A stretch of 64,000 nt of DNA from NCBI GenBank assembly GCA_025765595.1, contig JAIVFH010000156.1, forward strand, positions 1-64,000. Direction: 5' to 3'. The first letter of the stretch is position 1, and each line of letters starts with the position of its first letter. The notes beneath the pieces were generated by a model. It worked only from the letters and a program-made list of their open reading frames with translations, had not been told where the DNA came from and made no database searches. Positions 1 to 9,066 of this stretch are shown here, piece by piece. This DNA is from Obelidium mucronatum. Taxonomy: Eukaryota; Chytridiomycota; Chytridiomycetes; Chytridiales; Chytriomycetaceae. A program made the position numbers and the translations under genes.

Positions 1-340
1 GGCAGAATCAGTAAGCGCTGAATAATTGAGCGCTGAATAATTCAGCGCTGAAACATTAAGCGCTGAAAAATTAAGCGCTGAAAAATTAAGCGCTGAAAAC
101 ATTAAGCGCTGAAAAATTGAGCGCTGAATGATTCAGCGCTGAAAAATTAAGCGCTGAATAATTCAGCGCTGAAAAATTAAGCGCTGAATAATTCAGCGCT
201 GAAAAATTAAGCGCTGAATAATTCAGCGCTGAAACATTAAGCGCAAAAAAATTAAGCGCAGAAACATTAAGCGCAGAAAAATTAAGCGCAGAAACATTAA
301 GCGCAGAAAAATTAAGCGCAGAATAAAACGCTTAATCTTT
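1..340. repeat. 15-bp palindromic satellite array (left)
   Basis: Tandem array of about 15-bp half-units, often paired into 30-bp units, each carrying AGCGCT within TTCAGCGCTGAA (a perfect 12-bp palindrome) or TTAAGCGCTGAA. It starts at the window edge, so its true length is unknown. The final ~100 bp carry a variant, GCGCAGAA, which shows local homogenisation of sub-types. A closely related array lies at 8203-8515. Confidence 0.9.
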
Positions 341-844
341 CAGCGCTGAACAGCCGCCAGAGCCAAATAGCCGCATCACCGAAACGTTAGGGGATCTCCC
401 AAGACAAAAACAGACAGCAAAAGACACTGGGGACACCGCCCCCCGCCCCGACGCACCAAGGTGCGATATCGCGGCAGAGGAGGGACCCTGGCTAAGATGC
501 GAATCAAAGCGTCACAAGCCGGCCCGAGCTGCCATCTGCGGTGTCCTTTCTCTTTGCAAGAAGATGGCCGCCGACACCTCCCTCTCCGATCAAACGGTTC
601 ACTCCGTGAGTTCAATCAGAGAGATTGGTGCCACCGTCAAAGGCGGCAACCTTCAAGCACAGAAGATGTCCATTGCTGTGTGTTCAATATGCCACGGTCA
701 AAGCAACCTGCGAGTGCAGATGACATGGAGCGGTCAACTAAAATGAGAAAGGTTACCATTATTTAGTATAACAAGCGGTGTAGAGTAAGAAAGAAAATAC
801 TGGAGATGTCAAGATGTTTGGAAATAGACAAGAACCTCGAGCGG
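341..844. other. Intergenic, no gene recognised
   Basis: Moderately GC-rich stretch between the satellite and the 71-bp direct repeat. Short overlapping ORFs exist on both strands (for example 461-766 plus and 376-615 minus), but none shows a domain, a signal peptide or clear codon structure. I see nothing functional here. Confidence 0.5.
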
Positions 845-987
845 CAAACAAGGCCCCTGGTGGCAACCCGTAATTTTATAGCGAGGAGCCTTTCAACTCC
901 TCTTCAGGTCGCCAAACAAGGTCCCTTGTGGTGGCAACCCGTAATTTTAAAGTGAGGAGCCTTTCAACTCCTCTTCAGGTCGCCAAA
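845..987. repeat. 71-bp tandem direct repeat, two copies
   Basis: Two adjacent near-identical copies: the phrase GGCAACCCGTAATTTTA begins at 863 and again at 934, giving a 71-bp period. Each copy contains the inverted repeat GAGGAG-N8-CTCCTC, able to form a 6-bp stem with an 8-nt loop. The copies differ at a few positions (TATAGCG versus AAAGTGA; CCCCTGG versus TCCCTTGTGG). Origin unknown. Confidence 0.85.
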
Positions 988-1812
988 CCAGCAAGTTGCC
1001 ATCAAGGGTGAGGTATGTGGCCAGGTGGCCAGATCATTTTTGGAGGAAAAGTGAAAAAGAGAAAATATTAAAAATGAAAAGAAAAGATAAGATGAAGAAA
1101 ATTAAATTAAAATACACCATTTTCATTTGGAAACAAAACACATATTTCATCCAAGAACATCTCAAGTAACCGTTCCAGCCGTTCCAGGTTTAAAGATTCC
1201 TTTTTTAACAATACTGAATTATTATCTGCAGGATTAATTTTGATGTAATTAGCAGTAGCTGACTGGCAAAGCTGTGGTCTTGCATGCGGCGGGTGCCTGG
1301 ATCAAACCACACAATGTGCGTTTTTAAGAACAATCATAATGATAAAATTTAGTTTTTTTTTGGCACTCAAAGGTATTATGTATTATGGTTGTGTTTAGGT
1401 TATAGCAGTTGAACTTGGATTGAAAAATTCAATCCGCAATTTTTTTGTGACGAAAAATAAAAATTCTTTAAGCTTACCAGGAAACTCAATAATGAAATGG
1501 ATTTGCATTGATATTGAGTATTACTCATAAAAGATACAATATCAATTGCACTACTTAGCAGAAATTAGAAATATACATAAAAGTTGGACGGATTGAATAT
1601 TTCAACCCGTAACCCTCAACACATTCCAGTAAACAAACAATCTGTGAGTCATAAGGACTCATTTCTATATTCCTCAAAACCCAATTCTTCAAACATTTCG
1701 TCGAGTCTCCACTGGAATCGTAACGGAAAAATTTCTATTGCAGCCTCCTGCATTTCGGCTTTGGCAGTCCTAAACTATATTTCAACCCGAATCTTTATAC
1801 TTAGAATAAAAG
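988..1812. other. AT-rich intergenic DNA flanking copia element 1
   Basis: AT-rich with no convincing gene. Around 1255-1315 there is a weak tRNA-like stretch (a TGGCAAAGC box-A-like motif, then GGATCAAACC) without a foldable acceptor stem. The last five bases (1808-1812, AAAAG) match the five bases after the element at 7444-7448 and may be the target-site duplication. Confidence 0.4.
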
Positions 1813-1978
1813 TTTCTGTGGGCCCGTTATACGCCGTTAGTTCGGGCACAATAGAATGAATAAAACAAGATATATATTTGCCTGTGGGCCCGTTATACGC
1901 CGTTAGTTCGGGCACAATAGAATGAATAAAACAAGATAAAAAAAAAAACAATAAAATGTGACAACCTGCCACTCAACA
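1813..1978 (-). repeat. 3' LTR of copia element 1
   Basis: About 166 bp. Internally it is a tandem duplication with a 66-bp period (TGTGGGCCCGTTATACGCC starts at 1817 and 1883), followed by a unique TGTTGAGTGGCAGG end (minus strand). Both sub-repeats carry TTCGG, where the other LTR has TACGG in both. Confidence 0.85.
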
Positions 1979-1996
1979 CTCCCCCTGTTGTCATAT

Positions 1997-4900
1997 TCAC
2001 TCTACTCCCACAAGTCCCATTCCTTCTCTCATCCTGATAAATGTAGGGCTATCCAACGGTTTTGTCATTACATCTGCTATCATCACTTTAGTTGAGCAGT
2101 ATTCCACGTTCAACTCCCCCGATAGCACCCGTTCTCTGAGGAAATGATGTCTCACATCCACGTGCTTCACTCGGTCATGATGCTTTGGATTCTTTGATAC
2201 CGCGATACACCCCTGGTTGTCCCCATACAGCGTGGTTGGTCCAGTCACTGGACTCCCAATCTCCTCCATCAATTTCCTCAAGTGAATTATCTCTTGAGCC
2301 CCCCTCGTCATGTACATATATTCGGCTTCCAGCGTTGACAGTGCTACCGTTGGTTGCTTCTGGCATTTCCAGGATACCGCTCCCCCAGAAATCAGTACCA
2401 CGTAGCCTCCCATAGATCTTCGGTCGTCCGTACATGTAGCAAAGTCTGAATCTGAGAAGGCTGTCAGATGTCTTCCGTCCACCCGTACAACCGCCACCGC
2501 AGTTGGCCCATCATATCGAATCTGAGTGATGGCCTCCAAACCCTTTGACCCTTCATATTGAAGACCCAAGTGTTTTGTTCCCTTCACGTATCGTAAGACA
2601 TCCTTAGCCGCTCTCCAGTGAATTTCCCCTGGGTTGTTGAGGAATCGGCTCAATACACTCACAGCTGCAGATATGTCCGGTCGTGTAGCCACTGCCAAAT
2701 ACTGAAGAGATCCGACCAATTCCCGGTACGGAATGATTTCCATTGCTGCACGCTCTGCCGGTGTAGTCGGTGACTGTTTGGAGCTGAGGTAAGCTGATGA
2801 TGGAGACATTGGTACCAACAGTTCATTCGCATCTTCCAATCTGAACTTTCGTACCAGTTCTTCCACATATTGAGTTTGCGACAGTACCATCTTGGTCCTA
2901 TTGTTCGTTGACTTGAACTGAATTCCCAGGTACCATTCCAGGAATCCCAAATCCTTCATGTTGAATCGTTTCTTCATGTTGGATATCACAGTTTCAATCT
3001 TGTGGAGATTGTCTCCACTGAAGATTAAGTCGTCCACATACACAGATATTACTACCGTGTTGCCCCCCATATTCTTGACGTACACGCATGGGTCCGCCTT
3101 CGATGGGATGAAACCTTGTTCCTTCAGATACACATCCAAGGTGGTATTCCATGCCCTTGGACTTTGCTTCAGTCCGTACAGACACTTCTTGAGTTTCCAA
3201 ACCCACTCCTCCTTTCCTGGTTCCACAAAACCTTCCGGTTGCTCCAAGTACACCTCCTCCTCGATTTCGGCATTTAGGAATGCAACATCTATGTCGGCCA
3301 GCCGGTGGTACCATTGTTTCTGTACTCCGGTTGCCGCTATAGTTCTAATCGATGAGAACTTTGCAGTTGGTGCAAAGGTTTCCCAGAAGTCCACTCCTTC
3401 CACCTGGCGAAAACCTTTCGCCACCAGTCGAGCTTTTCTCCTAACCAGTTTACCAGATCCGTCAAACTTGTGTGCGAACACCCACTTCACTTGGATTGCC
3501 CGTCTTCCTTTCGGTAGTCTCACCAATTCATATGTTCCATTTTTCCGAATTGATTTCATCTCAGCTTCAGATGCTGCTTTCCATTCCTTTCCAAAGCGTC
3601 CACCCATCGCGTGCTTAAAAGTCTTCGGAATCACTTCCTCTTCCACCGCTCCTAATGCTGATTTCAGCGTACCCCATATTTCTTTGAACGCTTTCGGCAG
3701 AACCTCCGCTGCATACGCTAGGTGGAACACATCCTGATTCTGCAGCCGTTCTGCCGTTTCTTGAAGCAGAGCTGCATCCATCGCTTCGATTTCATCATCG
3801 CTCATATCTCGGTATGATTGTTTTGGCTCTGCACCTCGGGTGAGTCGCCTGGTTGGAGGTCGTGGCGGTGGTGGTGATGGTGGTGGTACTGGTAATGGAA
3901 GTGGTTGTTGCTGTGGCGAGGGAGGAGGAACACCATTCTCCTCTTCCCCCTGTTCCTCAATCCCTTCGTCGACTGGAACGTCCTCATTCAACCCCACCAA
4001 GTCCCCCCAATCTTCTTCGATGGACCAGTCCATTTGTTCTTCAACCTTAGTCCACCTTGCCATGTCGAATTCGTTTTCAAAGAACGTCACATCCCTTGAG
4101 TACACAATTTTTCCATCAATCATCACTCGGTACGCGTTCTTTCTTCCATCGTATCCAACAAATCGCCCCACTCGAGTCTTTTCATCCGACTTTAGTTTCG
4201 TTTCCTTTGGTATGTGGACTCTTACCACACATCCAAATACTCTTAGATGGTCAATCTTTGGTTTCCTTCCCATTAATACTTCAAATGACGATTTCCACTC
4301 ATGTCGAGCTAGCGGGCACCTATTACTCAAGTAGATTGCCGCCATAAACGCTTCTCCCCAATACGATATTGGTACGTTCGCCTCGTGCATCATTGCGAGA
4401 GCCATTCCCGCCACGGTTCGGTTCTTCCTCTCCGCAATTCCGTTTTGTTCATGCACATATGGAGTTGAGTCCGTCCTGGTAATCTTCTCCGCTCTGCAGA
4501 ATTCCTCAAAGTTCTTGTTGATAAACTCTGTTCCGTTGTCCCCATGGAGTACTTTGATGCGTTTCCCAGAGCTATTCTCCACATCAGTTTTGAACGATTT
4601 GAATGAGTTCAGTGTGTCTCCACCAGTTTTTGTCGCCTGAAGGTAACCAGAAGTATATCCGCTGAAGGCATCGGTGAACATCACCAGGTACCTCTTTCCG
4701 CCCAGTGTTGGTTTTCCCAACGTGTAGGTGTCCATATGCACCTCGTCCAGGACGTCTGTTGCGCGGTGTCGTTCCTTTGGGACGGGCTTCCGGGCGGATT
4801 TTCCAGCTGTACATGAGTGGCATGTGCACTCTCCGCGCCTCACTGACGATGATATCATCTTGGCCGACTTCAGCGCATTGATAACCTGGATACCGCAGTG

Positions 4901-7171
4901 TCCCAACCTCCGATGCCAGATGTCTGTTTCCATCGCCGCTAACATGTATTCTTCTTCAACATCTGTTGAGAAGTCGCAATCCAGCATATACATGCTTCCT
5001 CCTCCGGTTCGTTTTGCCACTCCGACCACCCTTCCGGCTTTGTTGATGATTGTAGCGGATCCATTTTCGATTGTGACGCGGTGCCCAGCATCATCGAGTC
5101 TACTCCCACTCAGTAAACTTGTCGGGGCATTTGGAATATACAGTACATCTGTAATTCTTGTCACGACTGATTTCCCCCCCACATTCAATCGCAGGGTAAT
5201 ATCTCCACGACCTGTGGCTTCAATTACGGATCCCCCCGCCAGTCTAATTGGCACGCGGTCTTGGTGAGGCAGTTCATGGAACGACACGAACGACTTTCTG
5301 TCTCCAGACAGATGGATTGAGGCACCACTATCGTAGCACCACCGTGGTTTTGTTGTGTCCTGGTTGGTGGTATCTCCACTCGCCATGAGGGCAACATGAT
5401 TTCCAAGCTCAATAATTCTAGCTTTGGGCGGGTGAGAGTATGTCATTCTAATTAGCAGCTGACACACACTAACCGCACAGAGGACAGCACCGTTGATAAA
5501 GAGCTCTGACCGATTCACACTCGCTGTCAAGTGTGTAGGTCTGGGTAAGATACTATCAAGGATGCTGTCCCCGCATTGGATATTCACACCGCCGCTCCAG
5601 TGTTCACATACTGTGTTTACTAAACTGGAAGCCATTTTGTGAGAGTATGTAGCTTCATACACATGATATGTGTTGTTACTAACTGTGGGAGGGGCAGCGC
5701 CGTTGGTAAAGAGCTTTGACCAATCAACCATCGATATCAATGATTTAGGTCCGGGCAAGTTACTACCAAGTGCGCTGTCCCCACATTTGGTCCCAATATT
5801 CCAGTTCCAGATTAACAATGCAAACAGCGCCCATGTTGACACAAAGTAACACATCCGCAGCAGTTTCCACAGCCAGTTCCCGAACATGTTGTCACTCGAC
5901 GGCATGTTGAAAGGTCTTGATCGTTTCTTCTTCCTTGGAAACCACCGTCTATCGATTGACTTTGGAAGCAGCTTCAGTATCGATAGCACCTTCATCACCG
6001 GTAGCGCGATCAAGATTCCTGCCGCAGCGCCCATCGTGTAGTCTGGAGTCTTGTAATTCACTGTGATGCGCTTCCACCTGCGCTTGAACCGACATGTTCT
6101 ATCACACGACACAATCTCCCTCTTTTCCAGTGTAATCCATTGCGTTTCGGATCCCTTCTGAACTGGTGGCAGTCTAATCAGCTTTTTAACTTCCGCCGGT
6201 TGTTGTTTCCTACAACAGTTAACCACCCAACCACATAGCGCAACAAACATATTTGCACACAACAAGTAAAAGGGCGCATCTCCCCAAGACGACGATGCTT
6301 TATTGGAAGGACCAACATCCGCCAGATTCCCTTCCTCCTCCCGATTCTTCTTCTTCCTTTCCAGCATCTGCTTGTACCAGTCCGGGGCTTTTTCAGGGTA
6401 TTTGGTGTAGCATCCGTCGTCCGCATGGTTCTTACTACACCACTTGCACTTCCTGGTACTACCACCACCTTTACCACCACCAGGGCCGCCGCTGAACCCT
6501 CCTGATCCAATTCCACCACCGCCGTTGGAGACCATGGCAGCGTTGGCCGCCGCAATCCGCTGTGCCATATTGGCCTTCGCTTTTGCAGCATCGTCTTCGC
6601 TCTTGGTTAAACGTCTGGCCTCGTCTCGCATTTGCTGGATCATCTTGTCCTTATCCGGTAGGTCATCTCCAGTCAGCAGCGCTTGTCGAACCGTGTTGAG
6701 TTCTTCTGGCATCGACAGAAGAATTTTCGCAACCACATCTTCCGGCTCGATCTTGGCTGATAGTACCGACAGCTTCGTCAGGATTGTGTTCACCTTGCTC
6801 AAGAAACTCTCCACTTCCCTTGCATCCTCGCAAGTCAAGCCCCAGAATTGGTACTTAAGCGTAGCTTTTGTAACCCAGTCGTTCCCTTCATAAGCGGTTT
6901 TCAACGAATTCCAGATTTCTTGACAGGATTCGGTTACATCGATCTCCTCCAGGACCGAGTCGGAGAGGTAGCGTACCAGGCATTCCGTCGCCTTTGCGTC
7001 GAGTAATTCCCACTTCGCGGCGTCTCCAGTTGTCTTGAACGTTCCCTTGTCAAGACCTTTCACCCCAATGGATTTGAACTTCACCACCATGCGCTTTGAC
7101 CACATGGCATAGTTCTCGGCTCCTTTGAGTCGTTCAATCCCGGCCTTTTCGTCATCCTTCTCAGTCGACAT
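1997..7171 (-). CDS. Copia-type Gag-Pol polyprotein, 1724 aa
   Basis: Single ORF in copia order. The Gag capsid-like region (UBN2 type) spans about residues 1-230, then a CX2CX3HX4C zinc knuckle near 240-252. The aspartic protease has DSGAS near 613. The integrase has an HHCC-type zinc region near 757-800 and a DDE core with HMDTY near 812, HGDNGTEF near 875 and the Glu in GIAERK near 910. A proline-rich linker lies near 1083. Reverse transcriptase has YVDDL near 1378, and RNase H has FSDSDFAT, STLEAEY and LYGDNQG near 1577-1650. All key catalytic motifs are present, so it may be functional. Unusual: roughly 290 residues between knuckle and protease (about 300-585) hold three or more hydrophobic segments and an internal duplication not expected in copia proteins. 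Confidence 0.93.
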   Translation of the reverse strand: MSTEKDDEKAGIERLKGAENYAMWSKRMVVKFKSIGVKGLDKGTFKTTGDAAKWELLDAKATECLVRYLSDSVLEEIDVTESCQEIWNSLKTAYEGNDWVTKATLKYQFWGLTCEDAREVESFLSKVNTILTKLSVLSAKIEPEDVVAKILLSMPEELNTVRQALLTGDDLPDKDKMIQQMRDEARRLTKSEDDAAKAKANMAQRIAAANAAMVSNGGGGIGSGGFSGGPGGGKGGGSTRKCKWCSKNHADDGCYTKYPEKAPDWYKQMLERKKKNREEEGNLADVGPSNKASSSWGDAPFYLLCANMFVALCGWVVNCCRKQQPAEVKKLIRLPPVQKGSETQWITLEKREIVSCDRTCRFKRRWKRITVNYKTPDYTMGAAAGILIALPVMKVLSILKLLPKSIDRRWFPRKKKRSRPFNMPSSDNMFGNWLWKLLRMCYFVSTWALFALLIWNWNIGTKCGDSALGSNLPGPKSLISMVDWSKLFTNGAAPPTVSNNTYHVYEATYSHKMASSLVNTVCEHWSGGVNIQCGDSILDSILPRPTHLTASVNRSELFINGAVLCAVSVCQLLIRMTYSHPPKARIIELGNHVALMASGDTTNQDTTKPRWCYDSGASIHLSGDRKSFVSFHELPHQDRVPIRLAGGSVIEATGRGDITLRLNVGGKSVVTRITDVLYIPNAPTSLLSGSRLDDAGHRVTIENGSATIINKAGRVVGVAKRTGGGSMYMLDCDFSTDVEEEYMLAAMETDIWHRRLGHCGIQVINALKSAKMISSSVRRGECTCHSCTAGKSARKPVPKERHRATDVLDEVHMDTYTLGKPTLGGKRYLVMFTDAFSGYTSGYLQATKTGGDTLNSFKSFKTDVENSSGKRIKVLHGDNGTEFINKNFEEFCRAEKITRTDSTPYVHEQNGIAERKNRTVAGMALAMMHEANVPISYWGEAFMAAIYLSNRCPLARHEWKSSFEVLMGRKPKIDHLRVFGCVVRVHIPKETKLKSDEKTRVGRFVGYDGRKNAYRVMIDGKIVYSRDVTFFENEFDMARWTKVEEQMDWSIEEDWGDLVGLNEDVPVDEGIEEQGEEENGVPPPSPQQQPLPLPVPPPSPPPPRPPTRRLTRGAEPKQSYRDMSDDEIEAMDAALLQETAERLQNQDVFHLAYAAEVLPKAFKEIWGTLKSALGAVEEEVIPKTFKHAMGGRFGKEWKAASEAEMKSIRKNGTYELVRLPKGRRAIQVKWVFAHKFDGSGKLVRRKARLVAKGFRQVEGVDFWETFAPTAKFSSIRTIAATGVQKQWYHRLADIDVAFLNAEIEEEVYLEQPEGFVEPGKEEWVWKLKKCLYGLKQSPRAWNTTLDVYLKEQGFIPSKADPCVYVKNMGGNTVVISVYVDDLIFSGDNLHKIETVISNMKKRFNMKDLGFLEWYLGIQFKSTNNRTKMVLSQTQYVEELVRKFRLEDANELLVPMSPSSAYLSSKQSPTTPAERAAMEIIPYRELVGSLQYLAVATRPDISAAVSVLSRFLNNPGEIHWRAAKDVLRYVKGTKHLGLQYEGSKGLEAITQIRYDGPTAVAVVRVDGRHLTAFSDSDFATCTDDRRSMGGYVVLISGGAVSWKCQKQPTVALSTLEAEYMYMTRGAQEIIHLRKLMEEIGSPVTGPTTLYGDNQGCIAVSKNPKHHDRVKHVDVRHHFLRERVLSGELNVEYCSTKVMIADVMTKPLDSPTFIRMREGMGLVGVE

Positions 7172-7281
7172 CTCGTCGATGGTGTCCGATGGCTCGATGG
7201 GGTCGGGATGGGGTTGTTCGATTGCAGGTTATTGTAGATGCCGTCTTGTCAATCAGGCAGAGCAATAAAGACCTCTTAATC

Positions 7282-7443
7282 TTTCTGTGGGCCCGTTATA
7301 CGCCGTTAGTACGGGCACAATAGAATGAATAAACAAGATATATATTTGCCTGTGGGCCCGTTATACGCCGTTAGTACGGGCACAATAGAAGTAAATAAAC
7401 AAGATAAAAAAAGAAAGAAAATGTGACAACCTGCCACTCAACA
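7282..7443 (-). repeat. 5' LTR of copia element 1
   Basis: About 162 bp, with the same internal duplication as the partner LTR (period 65 bp, copies from 7286 and 7351). Both sub-repeats carry TACGG where the 3' LTR has TTCGG, plus length differences in A runs. Minus-strand transcription would start here and read into gag-pol at 7171. Confidence 0.85.
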
Positions 7444-7445
7444 AA

Positions 7446-7520
7446 AAGTACTTCCGGGGATTCGAACCTGGGGCATAAAGCTCTCAGTTTCAGCGCCTTA
7501 ACCGCTGCACTAAATACTTA
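7446..7520 (-). other. Degenerate tRNA-like sequence
   Basis: On the minus strand there is a box-A-like TAGTGCAGCGG, a D-arm GTGC/GCGC pairing, a box-B GGTTCGAATCC and an acceptor-like pairing of AAGTATT with AGTACTT. The anticodon stem is mismatched and the T-arm/acceptor spacing is off by one or two bases. It therefore looks like a tRNA pseudogene or tRNA-derived SINE head rather than a working tRNA. The copia element ends directly at its 3' side. Confidence 0.45.
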
Positions 7521-8202
7521 TTAGTGCAATGTAGAATACAATAATACACAATCCGTGTGCTGCCGACATTAGGAGACACCTTTGCTTACATGAGAAAGAT
7601 GAATACATTTTGTAAATATTAATTTGTAATTTATTTCCCCTTCATGATTTCCTCCAATCAGAAATCAACACATCAAGTTGAAGCACCGCATCAATGGGCA
7701 AATAGGCTACAGGGTTCTCAACCTCAACAGGTCTCAATGGGACCATGTAAAAGAGTAAGGATTGATTCCTGCCAGGAACTTTGGAAATTCAAAATTTCAT
7801 TTTATCACCTAACACAATAAAAATGAAGAGTAGTTTGTACATTTGCTACTACTTACTGTACTTGGCTGCCGGTGGTTTGGTGGTGTTTGTGTAACCTGCA
7901 TTTGTAATACATTTTTGGATGTATATCAAAGTCAGTTTAGTACTCAAATATTAATAGTTGGTGTAAAAGTTCTGTTTTTGTATCATCAAATGATTGCAAT
8001 TAGTGGGTGGTTTATGATTTTTTTGATTAATAGATTAATAAAAAGAGAACTTTTCATTTTTAGTTGAAAAATTTTTTATGTAAAATTTTTCATGTGCATT
8101 AATGTGTTCCGGATTAAGAGACTAATTTGGTGATTTTCTGGGCTTAAAATTTTCTCAGTGCTTGATTTATAAGCACTTGGATGGTCAGTGCTTTCAATTA
8201 TT
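7521..8202. other. AT-rich intergenic DNA
   Basis: AT-rich sequence between the tRNA-like relic and the right satellite array. A short ORF at 7843-8067 (plus) encodes hydrophobic low-complexity residues without homology signals. I see no gene. Confidence 0.4.
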
Positions 8203-8515
8203 TAGCACTTAAAGTGTCAGCGTTTAATTATTCAGCGCTGAAATATTCAGCGCTTAAACATTCTGCACTTAAAATGTCAGCGCTCAATTATTCAGCACTG
8301 ATAACCCTAAAGCTTAAAGTGTCAGCGCTGAAATATTCAGCGCTTAAAGTGTCAGCGCTTAAATATTCAGTGCTTAAAGTGTCAGCGCTTAAATATTCAG
8401 CGCTTAAAGTGTCAGCGCTTAAATATTCAGCGCTTAAAGTGTCAGCGCTTAAATATTCAGCGCTGAAATATTCAGCGCTTAAAGTGTCAGCGCCAAATTC
8501 TCTGCGCTTAAGTAT
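8203..8515. repeat. 15-bp palindromic satellite array (right)
   Basis: Tandem array related to the one at 1-340. Its 30-bp unit alternates GTCAGCGCTTAAA and TATTCAGCGCTTAAA, keeping the AGCGCT core. Because 15 is a multiple of three, the array stays open in several frames and yields artificial SALK-repeat ORFs on both strands. Confidence 0.9.
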
Positions 8516-8575
8516 TTTTTTAAGTGAAGTTATACTCCATGGCGGCGTATAAATCTGTAGAGCCACTTCCAGTAC

Positions 8576-8646
8576 AGCCCGCTAGTTTAGCTGTAGTAAT
8601 CTCTGCTTACAAGAGGAGGTCCGGGGTTCGAACCCCGGTGTAGAAT
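8576..8646 (+). other. tRNA-Val-like pseudogene
   Basis: Resembles eukaryotic tRNA-Val: GTTTAGCTGTAGT (box-A-like), an anticodon arm TCTCT-GCTTACA-AGAGG with five possible pairs, GGTCCGGGGTTCGAA (box B) and a GC-rich T-arm. A base is missing from the T-loop and no 5' acceptor strand matches, so it is probably non-functional or SINE-derived. Confidence 0.45.
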
Positions 8647-8739
8647 TTTGGAAAATGAAAATTTTCATGTAATCCTGAGCTAATGAGTATAAAACCTTCC
8701 TACCCTTAACCTAGACCTAATTCTAATCCTAGCCCTAGT

Positions 8740-9066
8740 ATTCCGAATCAGCCCAATTAGGCTGCCTAATATTCCGAACCAGCCCAATTCACCGAACCAG
8801 CCCAATTAGGCTGCCTAATATTCCGAACCAGCCCAATTCCCCAAAGCAGCCCAATTAGGCAGCCTAATATTCCGAACCAGCCCAATTCCCCAAAGCAGCC
8901 CAATTAGGCAGCCTAATATTCCGAACCAGCCCAATTCCCCAAAGCAGCCCAATTAGGCAGCCTAATATTCCGAACCAGCCCAATTCCCCAAAGCAGCCCA
9001 ATTAGGCTGCCTAATTCCAATGCAGCCCAATTCCAAAGCAGCCTAATTCCAAAGCAGCCCAATTTG
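8740..9066. repeat. 49-bp tandem satellite
   Basis: Units containing CAGCCCAATTAGGCAGCC and ATTCCGAACCAGCC repeat with an exact 49-bp period in the core (unit starts at 8847, 8896 and 8945), with more degenerate copies on both sides. Two sub-types (AGGCTGCC and AGGCAGCC) are visible. It is preceded by degenerate CCCTAACCTA-like DNA. Confidence 0.9.

Larger units (their letters stand above)
1813..7443 (-). mobile_element. Ty1/copia LTR retrotransposon 1 (complete)
   Basis: LTRs flank one long gag-pol ORF on the minus strand. Read on the minus strand, each LTR starts TGTTGAGTGG and ends near CCCACA(GAAA). A purine tract (AGGGGGAG, plus-strand 1979-1986) lies directly before the 3' LTR, which supports that boundary. 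AAAAG occurs on both outer sides, a candidate 5-bp target duplication if the LTR includes the terminal GAAA. The LTRs differ by several substitutions and indels, so the insertion is not brand new, yet the ORF is uninterrupted. The right end lies at the 3' end of a tRNA-like sequence. No obvious Met-tRNA primer site was found next to the 5' LTR. Confidence 0.9.

Noticed and set aside
1..340. CRISPR-like repeat array
   Set aside because: Repeats are contiguous with no unique spacers, and the DNA is clearly eukaryotic with spliceosomal introns.
3840..5267. Plus-strand ORFs of up to 259 aa opposite copia-1 pol
   Set aside because: Mirror frames of a well-supported gag-pol gene; they show no domains of their own.
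8181..8566. ORFs on both strands with SALK- or SAEYLSADT-type repeats
   Set aside because: They are translations of the 15-bp satellite; the repeat length is a multiple of three, so several frames stay open by chance.
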